The notes beneath the pieces were generated by a model. It made no database searches, was not told where the DNA came from, and was given only the letters and a program-made list of their open reading frames with translations. Shown one piece after another: positions 45,673-55,150 of a stretch of DNA of 64,000 bases. The stretch spans positions 1-64,000 of the forward strand of contig NZ_JABFHF010000017.1 in the NCBI RefSeq assembly GCF_015476655.1, read 5' to 3'. The DNA is from Aquiflexum lacus (lineage in GTDB: Bacteria > Bacteroidota > Bacteroidia > Cytophagales > Cyclobacteriaceae). The first letter of the stretch is position 1; the number at the start of each line of letters is the position of its first letter. The translations under genes and the position numbers were made by a program.

Positions 45673-48192
45673 TTGGAGAGTTTATTCGGAGACCTATACG
45701 ATACTGAGGACAGCAAAACAAACCTTTTTGCAGATATCATATTGCCTGTTCCCATACCTAAAATGTTTACCTACAAAATCCCTGGAAATCTTTCTGAGGA
45801 AATAGGGATAGGATTCAGGGTAATTGTTCAGTTCGGCAAGAAAAAGGTACTTACCGGAATTATCGGAAAAGTCCACCAAAAACCACCCGTGGCCTATGAA
45901 GCCAAACCGATATTGGATATTCTTGACAACCATGCCACTGTCAATCCCCTGCAGATCAGATTTTGGGCATGGATGGCGGAATATTATTGTTGCCATATCG
46001 GCGAGGTGATGAATGCAGCCCTGCCTTCAGGCCTCAAACTCAGCAGTGAAAGCAAGATTCAGATCAATCCTACGTATGATTCGGATACATCCCCTTACCC
46101 TTTAGATGACAGGGAAGAACTACTCCTGCAGGCCTTGGCCAATAAAGAGGAAATGAGTTATGAAGATTGTGAAGCGGTATTGGGAATCAAGTCCATTCAC
46201 GGCATCATCAAAAGCCTCGTCATCAAGGAAGCCATCTTGGTTTTTGAACAGGTCAAAGAGAAATACAGTCCAAAAGTTGAATTCCGTATCCGATTGGTAA
46301 AGGAATATGTGCTGGACAAAAGTCTTTTGGAAACCCTTTTCAATGAAATAGCTTCAAAACCCAAACAAGAGGAAATCCTGCTCAAATATCTGCAGGAAAT
46401 CCCGGTTTATAAAAAACCTGAACTCAACCAAAAAGGCCTTGACAAAAAGGTGTTTACAGATGCAGGCCTTTCCGTTTCCTCACTCAAAACCCTGATCAAA
46501 AACGGGATTTTGGAGGAATACAAGATCATCATCAGCCGCTTTGAGGAGATGGAAGGGAGTGAAGAGGAAATAGTTCTTTCACCCCAACAACTTACCGCCC
46601 AACAAGAGATCAAAACGCAATTTGAGGAAAAGAATACCGTCCTACTTCATGGCATCACTGGGAGTGGCAAGACGGAATTATATATCACTTTGATCAAAGA
46701 AGCAATGGAAGGGGGTTCTCAGGTATTGTTGCTCTTGCCGGAAATCGCACTGACTACCCACATGGTCGGGAGATTAAGACAGGTATTCGGCAGCAAGATG
46801 GGGGTGTATCATTCCAAATATTCCGACAATGAAAGGGTAGAAGTCTGGAACGGTGTGCTGAGTGGAAAGCTATCTTTTGTCATCGGTGTTAGGTCTTCTA
46901 TTTTTCTTCCCTTTGACAGTTTGGGTTTGGTGATCGTGGATGAGGAACATGAATCTTCCTACAAGCAATATGATCCTGCACCACGATTTCAAGCAAGGGA
47001 TGCTGCCATCATGCTTTCATGGATCCATCAGGCAAAAACACTGTTGGGTTCGGCCACACCATCCTTTGAATCCTACTACAATTCCCGGATGAAAAAGTAC
47101 GGTTATGTAGCTTTGGACATCCGCTATGGGGAAGCGCAATTGCCGGAATACCAATTGGCAGATATGCTGGTGGATAAAAAGAAAAACCTGCTCAAACTGG
47201 AATTCACAAGGTTGTTAAGGGAAAAAATACAGGAAGCGCTGAAAAATCAGGAACAGGTATTGATCTTTCAAAACCGTAGGGGTTATGCACCCTATATTTC
47301 CTGTGAAGATTGTGGTTGGATTCCGGAATGTGAGCATTGTGATGTCAGTTTGACCTACCATCAGTTTGGGGAGGAAATGCGCTGCCATTACTGTGGCTTC
47401 AAAGAGAAAGTACCGCATGCCTGTCCTGCCTGTGGCGGCAATAAGCTGAGTGCTGTTGGCTTGGGAACCGAAAGGATAGAGGAAAGTCTTTCCCTGCTAT
47501 TTCCCGAGGCCAGGATTGCCAGGATGGATTTGGATACGACAAGGAGTAAGTATGGCTATCAAAGACTGCTGGAAGATTTTGGTGGGGGCAATGTGGATAT
47601 CCTGGTCGGAACCCAGATGATTACCAAGGGCTTGGACTTCGATAGGGTGACGGTAGTAGGGATTATGGATGCTGATAGAATCTTGTATTTCCCTGATTTC
47701 AGGGCAGGGGAGCGCGCATTTCAACAGATCACCCAAGTGGCCGGTAGGGCAGGAAGAAGGGACAAAAGAGGCACAGTCATCATTCAGACAAGAAAACCTG
47801 AACAGGCCATTTTCGGGCAAATCATGTCAGGAGATTATAAAAATTTTTATGTACAGGAGATGGGGGAGCGGCAACGCTTTTTCTATCCACCTTTTGTCAA
47901 GATCATCAAAGTCACCACCCGTCACAAGGACTTCAAAACCGCCGAAAGGGCAGCACGAAATCTACATAACCTGATGGCAGAAATCCAGGTCAAGAAAATC
48001 CTCTTGGGTCCGGAAAAAGGCCTTGTCGGCAAAATCAAAAACCAATATATCTTCGAATCCATCGCCAAACTCGACAAAGCCGGAAATGCCCAAGCCCACT
48101 TCAAACTGGAACTGCAGCACCTGATGGAGGAATTGCAGACCCATAAGGAGTTTAGGGGAGTGAGGTTTGTGGTGGATGTGGATCCTTACTAA
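45673..48192 (+). CDS. priA: Primosomal protein N', replication restart helicase PriA
   Basis: The 839-aa protein has a DNA-binding N-terminal domain (ADIILPVPIPKMFTYKIP), Walker A GITGSGKTELYI, DEEH box VDEEHESSYKQYDPAPRF, and the zinc cysteine cluster: CEDCGWIPECEHCDVSL and CHYCGF, CPACGG. Motifs V and VI (LVGTQMITKGLDF, QVAGRAGRR) follow. It reloads the replisome at stalled forks. The start is inferred as TTG at 45673, since no ATG gives a full N-terminal domain. It may be cotranscribed with the preceding gene. Confidence 0.95.
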   Translation: MESLFGDLYDTEDSKTNLFADIILPVPIPKMFTYKIPGNLSEEIGIGFRVIVQFGKKKVLTGIIGKVHQKPPVAYEAKPILDILDNHATVNPLQIRFWAWMAEYYCCHIGEVMNAALPSGLKLSSESKIQINPTYDSDTSPYPLDDREELLLQALANKEEMSYEDCEAVLGIKSIHGIIKSLVIKEAILVFEQVKEKYSPKVEFRIRLVKEYVLDKSLLETLFNEIASKPKQEEILLKYLQEIPVYKKPELNQKGLDKKVFTDAGLSVSSLKTLIKNGILEEYKIIISRFEEMEGSEEEIVLSPQQLTAQQEIKTQFEEKNTVLLHGITGSGKTELYITLIKEAMEGGSQVLLLLPEIALTTHMVGRLRQVFGSKMGVYHSKYSDNERVEVWNGVLSGKLSFVIGVRSSIFLPFDSLGLVIVDEEHESSYKQYDPAPRFQARDAAIMLSWIHQAKTLLGSATPSFESYYNSRMKKYGYVALDIRYGEAQLPEYQLADMLVDKKKNLLKLEFTRLLREKIQEALKNQEQVLIFQNRRGYAPYISCEDCGWIPECEHCDVSLTYHQFGEEMRCHYCGFKEKVPHACPACGGNKLSAVGLGTERIEESLSLLFPEARIARMDLDTTRSKYGYQRLLEDFGGGNVDILVGTQMITKGLDFDRVTVVGIMDADRILYFPDFRAGERAFQQITQVAGRAGRRDKRGTVIIQTRKPEQAIFGQIMSGDYKNFYVQEMGERQRFFYPPFVKIIKVTTRHKDFKTAERAARNLHNLMAEIQVKKILLGPEKGLVGKIKNQYIFESIAKLDKAGNAQAHFKLELQHLMEELQTHKEFRGVRFVVDVDPY

Positions 48193-48361
48193 TTGTTAAA
48201 GATTTACAACAAGAACTAAAGGGTTTACGGGGTTTTTCCCATCGCAACCTAATGAATATGAAATCTTTTTCAGAAAGGTACCCATTTGTGCAGTTAGCAA
48301 CTGCTGAATTTAAAAGCATTGATAACTTTCTTAATTCTATATTCTTTATTTACCTTCTGAA

Positions 48362-49072
48362 ATGAAAACATTTGCCGATAAAATTATCTCCTATAATTCA
48401 TCTCTTGAATTCAAAGGAAAACTTCCAGTGGGCATCCGAATCATGAATCCATTTCAGGAGGATAAAAATGTTATTCCGATTTCATCTACATTTTATAAAA
48501 AGTACTACAACGACAATCATAAAAGACACTTGATCTTGGGGATAAATCCCGGGAGATTTGGTGCAGGGCTGACAGGTATTCCTTTCACAGATCCCAAAAG
48601 ATTGATTGCGAACTGTGGGATTGAATTCAATGGTCATTTGGCACACGAGCCTTCTTCGGTTTTCGTTTATGAGGTAATTAATGCTTTTGGCGGCGAAGAA
48701 GCATTTTACAAGAGATTTTATATCAACTCAATCTGCCCCTTGGGTTTTACTTCATTAGGGAAGAATGGCAAAGAAGTCAATTACAATTATTATGACAGTA
48801 AGGAGTTGACCCAATCGGTTTTTGATTTTATTATTGAAAACATCCGAAAGCAAATAGAAATGGGAATATATACTGATATATGTTATTGTTTTGGTACCGG
48901 GAAAAACGAAAAGTTTTTACTCGAATTGAATAATCAATTTGGCTTCTTTAAGAAAATCATAGCCTTGGAACATCCCCGCTATGTCATGCAATATAAATCC
49001 AAATCAAAAGAGGCATATATTTCAAAATATTTAAGTGCATTCAATGAGGTAAGAAAACCTTACTTTCCTTAG
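48362..49072 (+). CDS. SMUG2-like uracil-DNA glycosylase family protein (DUF4918)
   Basis: The 236-aa product has LILGINPGRFGAGLTGIPFT, the UDG motif I of the SMUG2/DUF4918 branch, and ALEHPRYVMQY as the motif II His segment, with the central SICPLGFTSLG loop. It would remove uracil or related lesions from DNA as the first step of base excision. The activity is inferred from family motifs only. It has no operon neighbour on its strand within 150 bp. Confidence 0.87.
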   Translation: MKTFADKIISYNSSLEFKGKLPVGIRIMNPFQEDKNVIPISSTFYKKYYNDNHKRHLILGINPGRFGAGLTGIPFTDPKRLIANCGIEFNGHLAHEPSSVFVYEVINAFGGEEAFYKRFYINSICPLGFTSLGKNGKEVNYNYYDSKELTQSVFDFIIENIRKQIEMGIYTDICYCFGTGKNEKFLLELNNQFGFFKKIIALEHPRYVMQYKSKSKEAYISKYLSAFNEVRKPYFP

Positions 49073-49236
49073 AAATCGACGACTCCCAGAACGAAGAATA
49101 TAGAGGGATTCCTGAATAGGTATTAGGCATGAAGATTTGGCGGAAAGAGTTATTCCAAACATCAAAAATATTTTTTCAAACTATGATTGAAATTATAATT
49201 TTTTTCTTCACATTCCATGCGAAATTTTATCAACCT

Positions 49237-50331
49237 ATGAAGAAGATTATCACCCTCTTTTTGCTGACCATGTTGGTGCATTATGGTCAGTGCCAAAACG
49301 TCAAATCCCATGTAGTTGAAATACCCAATCATGGGATTTATATTCCTAATCAGACGTTTAACATCACCTCGGTTTTGGATAATAGAATCCAGAAGGAAAC
49401 CATAGGGACAGCTCAAAAAGGAATGTCCAACAGGCAGGTAGATGTTGTCTTTTCAAAGCCTGTAGAAGATTATCTATTGGGTTATTTTCAAAATAACCTG
49501 CCTACTTATACGGATGTCACCGAAGTTGTACTGAAGGTGGACAGACTCAGTGTTTCTGAAAGGACTATGGCTACCAAGGAAATTGGTTTTGCGGATTTGG
49601 CCATAGAAGTTTTGGTGGAAGAAAACGGGGAGATATTTTCATTCGGTAAGTTTGAAGCAAACATTGAGGAGTCAGGTCTTGATGTGACCTCAGGTCATGG
49701 AGAGCGGATTTATCAGGTATTGATGAACTGCCTGCACCAGTTTTCCTCTTCAGAAAAACAGATGTTGGCTTTTGTTCCAATTGAAGAGAAATCTGGTTTT
49801 TTGGACTACAAACCATTGATGAGAAAGGGTCTTTTCAAATCTTATAGTGAATGGGTAAATTTGGATTCTGGAAATGAATCCCCAACAGGCTTCAAAATAA
49901 AAGGCATGGGAGAAGGAGGGAAGTTTCCAAGGTATCAGCCCATGGATGAAAAAACCAATAAACGCATCAAAGGAATTTTTGCTTTTTCGGATGGTGAATC
50001 CTTTTACTTGAACGCTTCACAATATACTGCTGCAGATTATTTTGTCAAAGCCCAGTTAGTTGGACCTTATTTTCTTTTTGAAGATCAGGTAACTGATGCG
50101 GCTGCTACTGCCAGTTTTGGTTTAGTGGGAGCCTTAGCTTCTACTAAGACAAACCTATATCTGTTCAATCCCAAATTCGGTACCGTCAGGGTTTTGGATG
50201 ACAGATATATAAAAGAATTGCTTTCAGGTCATCCTGAAATACTAAAAGCCTGGGAGATTTCAGATGGGAAGAGGGAGATCAAAAAGGATCTTATGGTCAT
50301 GTTAAATGAAGTATTGCAGGAAAAGGATTAA
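49237..50331 (+). CDS. Secreted protein of unknown function
   Basis: The mature protein would be about 345 aa. Start at 49237 gives a good signal peptide (MKKIITLFLLTMLVHYGQCQ); a longer frame from 49129 adds an unlikely hydrophobic run. No known domain is recognised. A region of about 70-150 (VEDYLLGYFQNNLPTYTDVT, LSVSERTMATKEIGFADL) reads like a small alpha/beta unit; later parts have strands and a Gly/Ala-rich turn (ADYFVKAQLVGPYF). Probably periplasmic or surface-exposed. The gene 107 nt downstream is also a secreted unknown and could be cotranscribed. Confidence 0.75.
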   Translation: MKKIITLFLLTMLVHYGQCQNVKSHVVEIPNHGIYIPNQTFNITSVLDNRIQKETIGTAQKGMSNRQVDVVFSKPVEDYLLGYFQNNLPTYTDVTEVVLKVDRLSVSERTMATKEIGFADLAIEVLVEENGEIFSFGKFEANIEESGLDVTSGHGERIYQVLMNCLHQFSSSEKQMLAFVPIEEKSGFLDYKPLMRKGLFKSYSEWVNLDSGNESPTGFKIKGMGEGGKFPRYQPMDEKTNKRIKGIFAFSDGESFYLNASQYTAADYFVKAQLVGPYFLFEDQVTDAAATASFGLVGALASTKTNLYLFNPKFGTVRVLDDRYIKELLSGHPEILKAWEISDGKREIKKDLMVMLNEVLQEKD

Positions 50332-50379
50332 ATATTTGGGTGGCGTTTTTTTTAAATCCTTTCATTGTAAAAGAAATGA

Positions 50380-50387
50380 TAATTTTG
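50380..50387 (+). promoter_or_regulatory. Putative -7 element (TAATTTTG) of the 50438 gene
   Basis: It matches TAnnTTTG, 50 nt before the ATG at 50438, with a TTG 12 nt upstream. The gene could therefore also have its own promoter. Confidence 0.35.
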
Positions 50388-50437
50388 CCAAAAATGGTTA
50401 AATTGACCAGTACTTCTTTCTTAACCCTCCCAGCCTT

Positions 50438-50983
50438 ATGAAAAAGTTACTGTCAATTATCTTGATCATTTCCTTATTTGGTACCCTTCAAGCGCAGGAT
50501 ATTGCGATTGAAGAACCAGAATTTACTGGAATTATTCTCTTGGTAAAAGATCCGAATACAGGAGAAAAGCTTGAAAAACAAAAGTCTTCCAATGCATCAA
50601 AAGCAGATATCGGTGCTGCTATTTTTGGGGTATCCAAAGCAAAAGGGATGAATATGGTAAAGGGTTCCTCAAGCCCTGTACGTACCGCCCACAATGAAAA
50701 CATCCAGTTTATTGTCAAAGTCAAAGAAAACCATTTTGATCCTGTAGATGTCATCAATATTTTTAAGATGGAATCTGATTCTGAAAAGGATCACAGGTTG
50801 ATCGTCACCGGTAAAGTTAACTTCAATAAGTCCTCTACACTTGACATTGAATTTATACCCTTTGAAGCTACCAAATATGGTGAGAGTTCTTATTTGGTCA
50901 ATATATCTGAATTGCAACCGGGAGAGTATGCCATGACTTTGGATGGTTCAAGGGATGTATTCAATCTTTTTGGGGTCGATTAA
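50438..50983 (+). CDS. Secreted protein of unknown function
   Basis: The 181-aa product has a clear signal peptide (LSIILIISLFGTLQAQ). The mature region has no known domain; it shows repeated strand-like segments (FTGIILLVKDPNTGEKLEK, NENIQFIVKVKENHFDPVD, HRLIVTGKVNFNKSSTLDI), consistent with an all-beta periplasmic fold. It follows another secreted unknown on the same strand and converges with a lipoprotein gene 14 nt past its stop. Confidence 0.72.
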   Translation: MKKLLSIILIISLFGTLQAQDIAIEEPEFTGIILLVKDPNTGEKLEKQKSSNASKADIGAAIFGVSKAKGMNMVKGSSSPVRTAHNENIQFIVKVKENHFDPVDVINIFKMESDSEKDHRLIVTGKVNFNKSSTLDIEFIPFEATKYGESSYLVNISELQPGEYAMTLDGSRDVFNLFGVD

Positions 50984-50997
50984 ATATTTTCCTTTGA

Positions 50998-52236
50998 TCA
51001 AAACCTCTTTTGCAAATAATATTCCTCCGTTTCCTCCAAAATGTCCAGCTCAACATATTTCCGTTCGACCAGATTTTCATAATCCAAATGGCTCTGCATT
51101 AGCTTCATGGAAATGAGTTGGAATGACTCCAAATTGGAAAATTGTGGATGATCGGTGGTAAATTCCAATGGAAATGCTTTCAACTTAAAGCCAGAATCTT
51201 TTCCCCAAACAGTCCACATTACGGTGAGGTTTCCCGACCCATCCCGCAGTCTCCAATCTCCCGACCAGTTGTTGTAAACCATGTCACTATTGATTTCTGG
51301 ATTGCTGATCTTGGAGGATATCATGTCTATATTTTTACTGAGGGGCAATTGTAAAGTTGTTGGTGCCTTTCCAATTTTGACCAAGCCAGCGACGGTCTGA
51401 CTTGAAATTGTAGCTCTGATAAACGTTTCGTAGGTTTCAAATCGGTTCAAATACCCGATCTGATAATCGTCAATGGCTGGATGGCCTTCCTGTATATTGG
51501 TATTTAACCAAAAGCTTTCTTTCCAATTGCCAGCGACTTTTTCGAGAACCTTCACCGTATAAATCAGGCTACCTACCTGGTAATAGGGGATTTTTAAAAC
51601 TTTATCAAAAGTCTGCATTTGAGAAAAGGTCAAGTTGACCTGCTGCCCATTTTGAGGTTGGGAAATAAAACTATACCTGATCTCTTCCGAATCAGACCGC
51701 GTACTGGCAAAGTAATTTTGGCTGTTTTGTGATAGCGTCATTTTGGCACTGGATTGGAATCCTCCAAAAATAGCTGACCCTGAAGTATGCCCTTCTGAGT
51801 TGCTGATGAAAGTTGAATTCAAATGTTGCTGATGAGAGACAATTACTTCGAATTCTCCATTCGGATCAAAAGAATTACTTCTCAAAGGTTTTTTTAATCC
51901 CAGGACAAACTCCTTTTTAGAATCTACAGAAGTGATTGTTTCAACAATGTATCGGTCAAAACTTTCTCTATCCCGCTTTTTGACAACGGTCACAAGTACC
52001 CGTTCTTCATTGCTATCAATTTCAAATGCCAAGTTTACATTATTTGAAAAGGGTTTGAAATCCAATGGGTTGCCTTCCATATCATGCAATAAAATCCAAG
52101 CAGGTTCATTTTCTTCAAGATAGTCTGCTTCAATTCTGATATTGAATGCTTGTTTTGATAAATTGTTTGGGGTTTCCATTGGTTCACAGGAAACCAAGGT
52201 GATTGCCATGATCATGGCTGCGAGATTTTTTTTCAT
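50998..52236 (-). CDS. Large lipoprotein of unknown function
   Basis: The 412-aa product has a signal peptide and lipobox (MAITLVSC), and acidic EPMETPNN after the Cys. No catalytic motif is seen. The sequence is dominated by short beta-rich stretches (AFNIRIEADYLEENEPAW, GEFEVIVSHQQHLNS, RYSFISQPQNG), as in many surface lipoproteins of this phylum. It converges closely with the gene at 50438 and lies divergent from the BstA-like gene. Confidence 0.75.
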   Translation of the reverse strand: MKKNLAAMIMAITLVSCEPMETPNNLSKQAFNIRIEADYLEENEPAWILLHDMEGNPLDFKPFSNNVNLAFEIDSNEERVLVTVVKKRDRESFDRYIVETITSVDSKKEFVLGLKKPLRSNSFDPNGEFEVIVSHQQHLNSTFISNSEGHTSGSAIFGGFQSSAKMTLSQNSQNYFASTRSDSEEIRYSFISQPQNGQQVNLTFSQMQTFDKVLKIPYYQVGSLIYTVKVLEKVAGNWKESFWLNTNIQEGHPAIDDYQIGYLNRFETYETFIRATISSQTVAGLVKIGKAPTTLQLPLSKNIDMISSKISNPEINSDMVYNNWSGDWRLRDGSGNLTVMWTVWGKDSGFKLKAFPLEFTTDHPQFSNLESFQLISMKLMQSHLDYENLVERKYVELDILEETEEYYLQKRF

Positions 52237-52339
52237 GGGTGATGAAATTAAAAATTTCCGAAACTTAGTAAAATACCAGGATATTCAATCAGCGTAACTA
52301 AAATATTTTCAGTAAATTCCAAATCAAAAAAATGTATTT

Positions 52340-52858
52340 ATGAAATATCCCATAGGCCCTTTTATTTCTCCTAATGAAATCACTTATAAAATGATTCAAT
52401 TGTGGATTGAGGAAATAGAATCCTTTCCGAATTTGCTTAGGGATGCGGTTCTAAACCTTAAAGAAAGACAATTGGATACCCCTTACCGGGAAGGTGGATG
52501 GACTGTCAGACAAGTGGTGCATCATTGCGCAGACAGTCATATGAACAGTTTCATCCGGTTCAAATTAGCGCTTACCGAAAACAATCCGACCATCAAAGGC
52601 TATGATGAGGCCAAGTGGGCAAAGTTGCCTGATGGTTGGGATTATCCTATTGAATCCAGCTTGAAGTTGCTTGAAGGGTTACATGAAAGGTGGGTCGCAC
52701 TTTTGAAATCATTGGGGCCTGAGGATTTAAAAAAGACTTTTTTTCATCCCGAAAAGCAGAAATCCATTCCCCTTGATCAGACCATAGCCCTGTATGCCTG
52801 GCATGGGAAACATCATTTGGGGCATGTGAAAATAGTAGCGGATTTGGGAAGAAAATAA
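52340..52858 (+). CDS. YfiT/BstA-like putative metal-dependent thiol transferase (DinB fold)
   Basis: The 172-aa protein begins [13 protein letters not shown], which is typical of the YfiT family, and has metal-binding-type histidines in [12 protein letters not shown] and the final WHGKHHLGH. The four-helix DinB fold is expected. Members in Firmicutes are bacillithiol transferases, and several Bacteroidota also have bacillithiol; whether this one is such an enzyme is inference. It is cytoplasmic, without a signal peptide, and is 36 nt from the cyclase gene on the same strand. Confidence 0.85.
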   Translation: MKYPIGPFISPNEITYKMIQLWIEEIESFPNLLRDAVLNLKERQLDTPYREGGWTVRQVVHHCADSHMNSFIRFKLALTENNPTIKGYDEAKWAKLPDGWDYPIESSLKLLEGLHERWVALLKSLGPEDLKKTFFHPEKQKSIPLDQTIALYAWHGKHHLGHVKIVADLGRK

Positions 52859-52894
52859 TGCAAAAAGTTATATATTAGATCGGATTGTTTTTTT

Positions 52895-55150
52895 ATGTTA
52901 AAAAAGGGGCCAAATAAAACCTATTCTGCAATTATGTTTTCCGACATTGTTGGATATACAGCCTTAATGGGTGAAAATGAAGATTTGGCATTCCGATTGG
53001 TTAAGGAAAACACTAAAATTCATCAGCAAATAATCAAAAACCACCATGGGAGATTGATAAAAGAACTGGGAGATGGTGTTTTGTGCGCTTTTCCAAGTTG
53101 CAAGGAAGCTGTTGAGGCAGCACGTGACCTTCAAACACACTATTTAAATTCCAAAGTACTTAAGCTTAGGATTGGGATCCATTATGGTGAAGTGATTTTG
53201 GATGGGAACGATGTTTTTGGGGATGCGGTAAATATCGCATCAAGGGTTCAGACTTTAGGGCTACCAGGTTCGGTTTTATTCTCAAAAGAAATACGAAAAA
53301 ATCTGGAAAACATTTCAGATTTACATTCAATCTCCCTCGGCCACTTTAGGTTAAAAAATGTAAAAGAGCCTGTTGAAATATTTGCTCTTACGAATAATGG
53401 ACTTGTAATTCCCAAAAGAGGGGAAATGCTCAAGTTATTGGAAAGTAGGGTTAAAAAATTCCTGACATGGGGATTCATTTTAATGACTCTTGGCTTGGTG
53501 GTTTTCGGTATTTACCATAAGTCATCTATGAAAAAAATAATCAATATCAATGAAAAGTCCATAGCGGTTTTACCTTTTTATGATATTGAATATTCAGAGG
53601 TGAATGATTCTTTGAATTTTAACCTTACAGACAATTTGATAAATGGATTATCCAAGATATCATCTTTTATAGTAATTGATACAGCCAGTTCCAAAAAATA
53701 TAATATCCAAAATCAGCCAGTCAATGCCATATCCAATAAATTGAGGGTTAAATATCTTGTGACTGGAAATACATATCAAAATGGCGAAAACAGGAAAATA
53801 AATATCAAACTATATGAGGCTGATAATGACGATATTCTATGGTCAGAAGATTTTCCTGTTGGAGATGAAATGCAGGATATCCTTGAATTAAACAGGCAAA
53901 TTATCCTCCAAATTTCCAAAAGACTCGATGTAAAGTTGACGGTATTGGAAATGGAAAACCTGAATTCAAACCCAACAGAAAGTCAGGATGCCTATCTGGC
54001 TTTTTTATTAGGGAAAAAGAAGTATCAAAAATACGATAGGGCAGAAAATCAGGAGGCAATCAGGGAGTTTAAAAAGGCTTTGAGATTATCTCCAAACTTC
54101 AAAGAAGCCTACCAAGGACTTGCCGATGCCTATGCCCAGAATTATTATTATTATGGTATGGGAGATTATTGGATAGATTCCAGTATCTATTTCAGCAATG
54201 CCGCATTGAAAATTGACCAAATGTATTCAGATGCATATTTATCCCTTGGAAGCGCCAGTTATTATAAATTTGATTATCAGGCGGCTGTGGGATATTTTAA
54301 AAAAGCAATTTCTATCAATAGTAACAATTCGCGGGCATTGGCAAATCTGGGTTCAACCCTCATGGTACTTGGTAAAATCGATTCATCTCTGATTTATTTG
54401 GATAAATCAGTAAAACTCAACCCGCAGAGTTTTATTTCTTTCCAAAATATCGGTTGGAATTATAGATTGTTAAAGGATTATGAAAATGCAATTTGTTGGC
54501 TTGAGGAATCAATTAAAATTAAACCAACCCTTCTTAGTTTTGAGCAATTGGCCTATGCCCATATAGGGTTGAATGACTTGGTGGCAGCCAAAGAGGTGGC
54601 AGAAAAAATATTAAATCTTGATATTGAGGAAAAAAACAAGCGGGAAATGGCTGGGATGATTTATTTTATGTGTAGGGATTTCGAAAAGGCATATTTGAAT
54701 TTCAATTTTGCCTATCAATTAGATCCAAACCAGCTTAATTGTGAGGCGAATCCTATGGTAATGTATCTCGGCTATCTTGAAAAAATCATCAAAAACAATA
54801 AATTCAAGTCCGAAATATTAATAGAAGGTTGTAAAGCCTATTTGGATGGCAATATCAAAGCTGGGAGTCAGGATCCCGAAATTTTTTTTGATTTGGTTAA
54901 ATATTATGCTGTTAAAGAGGATTTGAACAATTGTCTAAAATCTCTTAAAGAAGCTGAAATACACCATTGGAATGATATTTTTTTCTTAACCCATAACCCC
55001 ATTTTTGATGTCTTTAATGATGAAGCTGAATTTAAAAGATCAGTTAACAATCAGAATATGAAAGTTAATTTAAAACGGAAGAACTCCCTTAAAATCAACA
55101 ATGATAATCTTAATAAAGGGATTGCTACATTTTTGGATTGCTATAGATGA
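52895..55150 (+). CDS. Class III adenylate/guanylate cyclase with membrane helix and TPR domain
   Basis: The 751-aa protein begins with a class III cyclase domain: FSDIVGYT (metal Asp D17), GRLIKELGDGVL (D60) and FGDAVNIASRVQ (D110, N113 and R117 positions). A transmembrane helix lies at about 194-212 (WGFILMTLGLVVFGIY). Next is a TolB/FlgO-like unit (SIAVLPFYD, LRVKYLVTGNTYQNGENRK), and about eight TPR-like units from 370 to 660. The layout is known among Bacteroidota and Alphaproteobacteria. Catalysis seems possible, but the nucleotide cannot be told. It overlaps the convergent S8 peptidase gene by 10 nt. Confidence 0.88.
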   Translation: MLKKGPNKTYSAIMFSDIVGYTALMGENEDLAFRLVKENTKIHQQIIKNHHGRLIKELGDGVLCAFPSCKEAVEAARDLQTHYLNSKVLKLRIGIHYGEVILDGNDVFGDAVNIASRVQTLGLPGSVLFSKEIRKNLENISDLHSISLGHFRLKNVKEPVEIFALTNNGLVIPKRGEMLKLLESRVKKFLTWGFILMTLGLVVFGIYHKSSMKKIININEKSIAVLPFYDIEYSEVNDSLNFNLTDNLINGLSKISSFIVIDTASSKKYNIQNQPVNAISNKLRVKYLVTGNTYQNGENRKINIKLYEADNDDILWSEDFPVGDEMQDILELNRQIILQISKRLDVKLTVLEMENLNSNPTESQDAYLAFLLGKKKYQKYDRAENQEAIREFKKALRLSPNFKEAYQGLADAYAQNYYYYGMGDYWIDSSIYFSNAALKIDQMYSDAYLSLGSASYYKFDYQAAVGYFKKAISINSNNSRALANLGSTLMVLGKIDSSLIYLDKSVKLNPQSFISFQNIGWNYRLLKDYENAICWLEESIKIKPTLLSFEQLAYAHIGLNDLVAAKEVAEKILNLDIEEKNKREMAGMIYFMCRDFEKAYLNFNFAYQLDPNQLNCEANPMVMYLGYLEKIIKNNKFKSEILIEGCKAYLDGNIKAGSQDPEIFFDLVKYYAVKEDLNNCLKSLKEAEIHHWNDIFFLTHNPIFDVFNDEAEFKRSVNNQNMKVNLKRKNSLKINNDNLNKGIATFLDCYR

